DNA of 44,154 bases. Origin: Bacillota bacterium. GTDB lineage: Bacteria; Bacillota; Clostridia; Lachnospirales; Lachnospiraceae. The notes under the pieces are model-generated. The model did not search any database. It had not been told where the DNA came from and saw only the letters and a program-made list of their open reading frames with translations. The stretch is from positions 1 through 44,154 of the forward strand of contig JAEWPN010000194.1 in NCBI GenBank assembly GCA_023399455.1, written 5' to 3'. Every line of letters begins with the position of its first letter. Position 1 is the first letter of the stretch. A program made the translations under genes and the position numbers. Shown here piece by piece: positions 40,576 to 44,154 of the stretch.

Positions 40576-40894
40576 TCAAATATCTTTCGCCACGCCCTCC
40601 AGCGTCTCAATAAATTTCTTCCCGAATTCGTTCTCCATATCAACATCATCCCACTCAATCCCTGGAACGGCATATACGACAAAGGCCTTGTATAATTCCG
40701 TATTCTGTATAGATAAAAACAAAGCGGCCCTATCTACCGCATTCTTGCACATAATTCTCATATCCCCTTGGGATATGTCATACTTAGAGTGTGCATCCTC
40801 GATAACTTCCCGGAATATAAAATTTGCCAAAGCCTTGGCATAAGCATCTTTTTGTGTGGTTGCTAATTGATAAAGTTGTTTTTCGAAAATCCAT
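40576..40894 (-). pseudogene. Frameshifted small phage gene near attR
   Basis: The minus frame from 40830 to 40576 encodes an acidic, helical protein (FREVIEDAHSKYDISQGDMRI, DDVDMENEFGKKFIETL). The frame continues upstream as FEKQLYQLATTQKDAYAKALA but has no start codon. An ATG at 40894 with AGGAGGG upstream is in another frame. Removing one base from the A4 run at 40886-40889 would join them into about 105 residues starting MDFEKQLYQL. Either the gene is broken or the run length is a sequence error. Function unknown. Confidence 0.6.
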
Positions 40895-41000
40895 AAGCCC
40901 TCCTATGTGGTATATGGATATTTATAACACAATGCGAGCCGTTAAGCAACGAGAACAATCCATTCAACGTTTAGGAAGAATTTTCCGACGTTCGATGCAT

Positions 41001-41016
41001 GTTGCCCCTATGCAAC
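41001..41016. promoter_or_regulatory. Inverted repeat before the XRE gene
   Basis: GTTGC (41001-41005) and GCAAC (41012-41016) form an inverted repeat 65 bp before the XRE gene. It could be an operator for that regulator, which is a guess from location. Confidence 0.25.
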
Positions 41017-41080
41017 ACTTTCTGACTACAATAATAATTAACGATTAAATGTAGATAATACTTCGCATGGAGGTATCTAC

Positions 41081-41278
41081 ATGAAAATCAATTTGCGCGA
41101 ATTGAGATTGGAAAATAATATATCAGTCAGGGGGCTTGCAAAATTATCGGGCGTAAGCGCCAGCGCTATCAGCAGGATTGAAAACGAGGGCGTAACACCG
41201 TCGTTATTAACAATTTGCAAGCTGCGCTGTGCGCTTAACGTGGGGATAGAAAAAATGGTGGATTGTGAAGAAGAGTAG
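41081..41278 (+). CDS. Small XRE regulator near attR (65 aa)
   Basis: A single helix-turn-helix domain fills all 65 residues: LRELRLENNISVRGLAKLSGV, then ASAISRIENEGVTPSLLTICKL, then a short acidic end (DCEEE). GGAGG lies seven bases before the ATG. It stands next to the LexA-controlled small gene at 41388, separated by a promoter. It may repress that gene or the right end of the prophage. It is not a copy of the Cro-like regulator at 8444. Confidence 0.8.
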   Translation: MKINLRELRLENNISVRGLAKLSGVSASAISRIENEGVTPSLLTICKLRCALNVGIEKMVDCEEE

Positions 41279-41312
41279 TACGATGTGTTTTTCATTGTAC
41301 TATATCTTGTGG

Positions 41313-41341
41313 TTGAAAAATAAGAACATATGTTCTATAAT
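41313..41341 (+). promoter_or_regulatory. SOS (LexA) promoter
   Basis: TTGAAA (41313-41318) and TATAAT (41336-41341) are spaced by 17 bp. The spacer contains GAACATATGTTC (41324-41335), a perfect Bacillus-type LexA box. A second box, AAACATGTGTTC (41352-41363), has one mismatch. LexA bound here would block the promoter until DNA damage. Confidence 0.8.
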
Positions 41342-41387
41342 GAGATTTAACAAACATGTGTTCGATTATTTATGGAGGGCGTTACGG

Positions 41388-41588
41388 ATGACTAAAGAGG
41401 AAGTGTGCGAAGAATTAGTAAAGTATGTATTAGCGGCGGAAAATGAATGCAAAACAATCAATCCAGAGGATTTTTCGAAGTGGAAGAATGATATATTAAG
41501 TAGGTGCAGCGCGGGGGATAGCTCAGTATATCGGCTTATGGAAGGGGTTGTTGATATTATTTGGAAAGACATATATACAAAAACATAA
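41388..41588 (+). CDS. SOS-controlled small protein (66 aa)
   Basis: 66 residues, acidic and helical: TKEEVCEELVKYVLAAENECK, PEDFSKWKNDILSRCSAGDSS, VYRLMEGVVDIIWKDIYTK. The start at 41388 has GGAGGG eight bases upstream. A LexA-boxed promoter drives it and a terminator follows at once, so it is a single-gene SOS unit beside attR. A prophage protein made only on DNA damage could be an antirepressor or excision helper. The sequence itself gives no function, and no known family is evident. Confidence 0.65.
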   Translation: MTKEEVCEELVKYVLAAENECKTINPEDFSKWKNDILSRCSAGDSSVYRLMEGVVDIIWKDIYTKT

Positions 41589-41590
41589 AG

Positions 41591-41615
41591 AAGGCGGCTG
41601 TTTATGCCGCCTTTT
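41591..41615 (+). terminator. Intrinsic terminator of the SOS gene
   Basis: AAGGCGGC (41591-41598) pairs with GCCGCCTT (41606-41613) and is followed by TT. It is the last phage transcription signal before attR. Confidence 0.8.
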
Positions 41616-41646
41616 CGTTATTATTGGTAAGAATATATTTGTTCCG

Positions 41647-41666
41647 AAAGTTACACAAAGTATACA
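41647..41666. repeat. Right arm-type integrase site candidate
   Basis: AAAGTTACACAAAGTATACA differs from the left copy (5522-5541) at one base. It lies 38 bp inside the proposed right core. Confidence 0.5.
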
Positions 41667-41703
41667 AAAATGTCGATTCTGCCGATAAACACGCATATTA
41701 ATT

Positions 41704-41718
41704 TTAAATATTCCTTAA
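41704..41718. other. attR: attR core candidate
   Basis: This is the right copy of the 15-bp repeat at 5430-5444, in direct orientation. Host-type sequence, including the terminator of a minus-strand gene, begins just after it. Confidence 0.6.
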
Positions 41719-41790
41719 TTAACGGATTGTCCTTAATCAGAGGTAGATCATGTAAGCGTGTACGAAAGATCGGCATGCCAAAATAATAAA

Positions 41791-41811
41791 CGTCTTAGAA
41801 AAACTAAGACG
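41791..41811 (-). terminator. Terminator of the DUF4163/DUF3298-type gene
   Basis: CGTCTTAG pairs with CTAAGACG across a five-base loop, and the minus strand then reads a T-rich tract (41781-41790). It ends the leftward host gene just right of the prophage. Confidence 0.75.
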
Positions 41812-41812
41812 T

Positions 41813-42451
41813 TCAACAAACATTACATGTGGGAAAACTAAATTCCGGTATACCAGTTGAATATGGAGCAATATCATACTGCTGATAATAAATAGTACCA
41901 TACGAGGGATGTAAATAGAAATTACTTGCATTAAAATAATCTCTTAATAGAAATCTGTAATTATCAAAGTATATGCCCGGGTTTTCATGGAGTCTTTCTG
42001 ATATTTGTTTTTGAATACTTTCCTGAAGATTAAGTAATGAATTTGGTGTGAGGGGATATACATCACCAAGCTGCATTAAAATCCCGGTTCTGAGATTCCA
42101 TGTATTTGATCTGCGTATCGTGTTGCCGTGTGCACCGCCGGTATAAGTGTAAGTGTCCATATAAAGACTGATAATACAGCACTTATTATATGTTACTGTG
42201 AAATCAACTATAAATTCATAGTTATTGAAAGGAAACCCTTCGGTATTCTGGGCATTTTCCTGGGCCATTTGGTATAGTACTATACGACAATAATCCTCAC
42301 TGTTTTTTGCTTCGTAGTAAAAGAAATTATTTATATTTTTTACAGATGCTGAGTTGGATACAATGCATGGATAATATATTTTGTAAGACAGTACAGGTAT
42401 ATCGCCATAATACATAGTATCTTCGAAAGACTTTCGATAAACATATTGCAT
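41813..42451 (-). CDS. DUF4163/DUF3298-type surface protein
   Basis: 212 residues. The order DIPVLSYKIYYPCI, NINNFFYYEAKNSEDY, then YTGGAHGNTIRRSNTWNLRTG, QLGDVYPL and FYLHPSYGTIYYQQYDIAPYSTGIPEFSFP is the DUF4163 plus DUF3298 pattern seen in PdaC and RsiV-type extracellular domains. No signal peptide or membrane anchor is evident at the N-terminus, which is unusual for the family. It may therefore be cytoplasmic, or the start is misplaced. It is a host gene, ending 95 bp from attR. Confidence 0.75.
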   Translation of the reverse strand: MQYVYRKSFEDTMYYGDIPVLSYKIYYPCIVSNSASVKNINNFFYYEAKNSEDYCRIVLYQMAQENAQNTEGFPFNNYEFIVDFTVTYNKCCIISLYMDTYTYTGGAHGNTIRRSNTWNLRTGILMQLGDVYPLTPNSLLNLQESIQKQISERLHENPGIYFDNYRFLLRDYFNASNFYLHPSYGTIYYQQYDIAPYSTGIPEFSFPTCNVC

Positions 42452-42676
42452 GATAAGACCATAGATTAGTAGTTAAATTAATATATGCACATATCGTTGG
42501 AATGACACCGAATGGATTATGATCGGGCGAGTCGCCTGTGATTGGATTATTGAATATGAAAATAGAAGATTTAATCGAGAGAGCCTTCCCGGAATTATAA
42601 AAAATACCGGGAAATGTAGCAATCAGTAGAAACTGGAATATATTTATAATAGCTAATAAGGAAAGGAAATGCTGAT
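42452..42676. other. Intergenic region between two host genes
   Basis: No gene of ordinary size. It holds a 14-codon frame with a stop (42556-42600) and an inverted repeat CCCGG/CCGGG (42591-42611) without a T-run. A TATAAT at 42645 could belong to the amidase promoter, with no clear -35. Confidence 0.4.
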
Positions 42677-43246
42677 ATGGCTATTAGAATATTTATTGAT
42701 CAGGGACATAACCCCAGCGGATATTTTAACAGCGGTGCGGAAGCAAATGGCTTAACCGAATCGGAAATAAATTATCAGGTGGGGCTGTATTTGCAGAGCC
42801 TGCTGAACAATGATCCGAGGTTCGAGGCACGGGTGTCCAGACCGGAACCGAATACTGTATTGGGGACAGATAATACCACTAGCCTGGCAGAGAGAGTCCG
42901 CTTGGCCAATGCGTGGCCCGCAGACTATTTTATCAGCATTCACGCCAATTATAATCCCAATCCGGCCTACAACGGGACAGAAGTGTACATTTATCAATAC
43001 GGCACTCAGTCTCAATGGCTGGCAGAGCAGATCATGTATGGAGTAACTCAGGTAACCGGAACGAGAAATAATGGAATCAGGGAAAACCCCTCCTTATATG
43101 TTTTAAGAAATACGAATATGCCGGCAAATCTTGTTGAACTGGGATATTTAGGCAATCCCTCGGATGCGGAAAAGTTGCGTAATAACCAATACGGATTTGC
43201 TTATGGTATTTACTTAGGGCTGCTTCGGTACTTTGGACTTACCTGA
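42677..43246 (+). CDS. N-acetylmuramoyl-L-alanine amidase (host)
   Basis: 189 residues, all Amidase_3 domain. Zinc and catalytic motifs: FIDQGHNPSG near the start, an acidic ligand region in NGLTESEINYQVG, FISIHANYNPN at about residue 90, and the catalytic NLVELGYLGN near 155. It cuts the wall between MurNAc and the peptide. There is no signal peptide or wall-binding repeat, so it resembles phage or spore-mother-cell lytic enzymes. AAGGAAAGG precedes the ATG. It lies beyond attR, but could descend from the older prophage whose relic is downstream. Confidence 0.9.
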   Translation: MAIRIFIDQGHNPSGYFNSGAEANGLTESEINYQVGLYLQSLLNNDPRFEARVSRPEPNTVLGTDNTTSLAERVRLANAWPADYFISIHANYNPNPAYNGTEVYIYQYGTQSQWLAEQIMYGVTQVTGTRNNGIRENPSLYVLRNTNMPANLVELGYLGNPSDAEKLRNNQYGFAYGIYLGLLRYFGLT

Positions 43247-43271
43247 CAGACATTGGCGTGGAGGAATAGTT

Positions 43272-43317
43272 CCCTTTACGGCAGACAGTCCTTATATTCT
43301 GCTGTCTGCCGTAAGGG
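43272..43317. other. Long inverted repeat after the host amidase
   Basis: CCCTTTACGGCAGACAG pairs with CTGTCTGCCGTAAGGG (one bulge) across a 13-base loop. There is no T-run, so it is a processing or attenuation site or the end of a mobile piece rather than a classic terminator. Confidence 0.5.
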
Positions 43318-43419
43318 TGTGGCACTGGTTTAAAAATTAACGTGATATTTGCGGACAGGCTATCCGCCAAAGCTGAAAGTTAACGATGGATCATAAGAGG
43401 TTGGAAATCAGGTAAAATA

Positions 43420-43578
43420 TTATTTCTTTCGTGATTTTATTCGATCACCGAGTAAGCCTAATGAGGTGCCAAACAAAAGTCCGAGTGCCAAATTGTTAAA
43501 CAGTAATCCGAATATCAGGCCCAGGCTGATACCGATACATACTCCTTCAGGTATATCATTTTTATTTTTATTAAACAT
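43420..43578 (-). CDS. Small glycine-rich membrane protein (52 aa)
   Basis: 52 residues: a charged start (FNKNKNDIPE), two hydrophobic stretches rich in Gly and Leu (VCIGISLGLIFGLLF, LALGLLFGTSLGLLG), and a basic end (DRIKSRKK). Glycine-zipper spacing suggests self-association in the membrane. AGAAAGGA lies nine bases before the ATG at 43578. The longer frame to 43617 lacks a site. It is a host gene of unknown role, perhaps a small transporter-like or stress membrane protein. Confidence 0.6.
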   Translation of the reverse strand: MFNKNKNDIPEGVCIGISLGLIFGLLFNNLALGLLFGTSLGLLGDRIKSRKK

Positions 43579-43618
43579 AATGTTTTTCCTTTCTTCTATA
43601 AAAAGATTATACATCATT

Positions 43619-44028
43619 TACCTGAACAATTATACAGGAACTTGCTGGTGATAAAAATATTTAAGGAATGATAATAGCTGAAGTTACGTTGATTTAAAAG
43701 AGCCGATAGAGAGCAATCTCTACCGGCTTTTTGGCATATAGGAATACGTAATGCGATGGAAACAGAAATTGTGGTAAGATTAAATGCCTGCGCCCACTCC
43801 CGGGTGGGCGTAACCCATATGAAAAGCAGCGCAATGCAGGAACATTTTATGCGCCGCCTTTTCTATAGAGGTTATAATGAAACAATAACAATTACGTTGT
43901 GCTTGCAGTTACTAGATTTAGGAATCAAGTAAGAGAGTTATCTCAATGCTATACTATTCTCTCGGACGGATTTGGAAACTTGTTTATTTCCTTAGAAAAG
44001 AAAAGCGCCAACTGGGAATGGGAAAAAA
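43619..44028. other. Long non-coding stretch with prophage relics
   Basis: No gene fits here. It contains a two-tier hairpin terminator at 43702-43733 (AGCCG/CGGCT outside TAGAGA/TCTCTA, then five Ts), the XhlA relic at 43756, a CGCCCAC/GTGGGCG hairpin at 43791-43810, and the GCCGCCTTTTCTAT string at 43853. I see nothing in 43880-44028 beyond AT-rich sequence. Confidence 0.5.
43756..43866 (+). pseudogene. Relic of an older prophage (XhlA start plus cassette terminator)
   Basis: ATGGAAACAGAA and the next 14 bases match the XhlA gene start at 36443 with three mismatches over 26 bp. The frame then dissolves. At 43853-43866 the GCCGCCTTTTCTAT string of the cargo-cassette terminators appears, preceded by a GCGCA/TGCGC hairpin. 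A deletion seems to have joined a lysis-gene start to a right-end terminator. Confidence 0.5.
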
Positions 44029-44154
44029 TTAATCATATTCATAGTAATCAAACCATTCCTGCGTTGTTCTGAAAACAGTATTGTAGGAATGTAAAGCCGG
44101 AGCAAAGATGCTGAACATTTTTAAGTCTGAGCCGCCAATGTTTATAATATTATG
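44029..44154 (-). CDS. C-terminal end of an unidentified protein (partial)
   Basis: The minus frame is open from the window edge to the TAA at 44029, giving 41 residues rich in aromatics: INIGGSDLKMFSIFAPALHSY followed by NTVFRTTQEWFDYYEYD. The composition is protein-like and ends naturally. It is cut by the window end, so the gene begins to the right. I do not recognise the family. Confidence 0.45.
   Translation of the reverse strand, partial: HNIINIGGSDLKMFSIFAPALHSYNTVFRTTQEWFDYYEYD

Larger units (their letters stand above)
5430..41718. mobile_element. Siphovirus-type prophage, about 36.3 kb
   Basis: The element starts beside a tyrosine integrase and ends beyond the SOS-linked small gene. 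Lysogeny, replication, packaging, head, tail, lysis and cargo modules are all present in standard siphophage order. The limits are set by a 15-bp direct repeat at both ends, with a second imperfect 20-bp repeat pair just inside each. Portal, terminase, capsid, tape measure, holin and endolysin look intact. A scar after the helicase loader, two frameshifted genes and a gene with internal stops indicate partial decay, so its ability to form plaques is uncertain. Confidence 0.88.

Noticed and set aside
5522..41666. 20-bp repeat as the crossover core
   Set aside because: This would leave the 15-bp repeat as an unexplained matching pair in host DNA on both sides. The nested core and arm model explains both, though it is unproven.

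Overview
The window comes from a low-to-mid GC Gram-positive bacterium, most likely a clostridium close to the Lachnospiraceae. The pointers are strong AGGAGG-type ribosome binding sites, Bacillus-type LexA boxes, a PBSX/A118-style siphophage gene order, and host genes of clostridial type. I cannot name a species.

Layout. (1) Host DNA, 1-5429: a DUF1653 protein, an unusual SfsA-MutY fusion, a family 2 glycosyltransferase, and on the minus strand a lipid kinase followed by a PAP2 membrane phosphatase. (2) A prophage of about 36.3 kb, 5430-41718, bounded by a 15-bp direct repeat (proposed att core) with a second pair of 20-bp repeats just inside (proposed integrase arm sites). (3) Host DNA after 41718: a DUF4163/DUF3298-type protein, a cell-wall amidase, a small membrane protein, a relic of another prophage, and the 3' end of an unidentified gene cut by the window edge.

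The prophage reads left to right. The integrase, a PH-domain gene, a type I toxin with a convergent RNA, and the CI-like repressor with a small trailing ORF are leftward. The Cro-like gene, antirepressor, small early genes, replication initiator and helicase loader are rightward. The helicase loader ends in a scar: its last codons run out of frame into a relic of the endolysin 3' end, followed by a two-gene cargo cassette (unknown protein plus XRE-ImmA/IrrE protein) and a DUF2971 gene. The late operon follows: putative metallopeptidase, a fused small/large terminase, second metallopeptidase, portal, minor capsid proteins, scaffold (with a structured leader), major capsid, connectors, tail tube, tail chaperones (behind a bistable RNA leader), tape measure with four 39-residue repeats, baseplate/fibre genes, XhlA, holin, a Tad2-like (DUF2829) anti-Thoeris candidate and a bifunctional endolysin. 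A second cargo cassette after the endolysin carries an RNase H-fold-like protein, a Ser/Thr protein kinase and a 61-aa protein. The right end holds a frameshifted gene, an XRE regulator and a small gene behind a LexA-controlled promoter.

Main points of interest: two cargo cassettes bracketed by the same anchors (endolysin 3' end on the left, a GCCGCCTTTTCTAT terminator on the right); the kinase cassette as a candidate undescribed phage-exclusion module; a bistable ribosome-binding-site switch before the tail chaperone; a partly tRNA-shaped leader before the scaffold gene; an SOS-responsive gene beside attR; and frameshifts at A4 runs in two prophage genes, which could be decay or sequence error. 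All calls come from reading the sequence; no database search was run.
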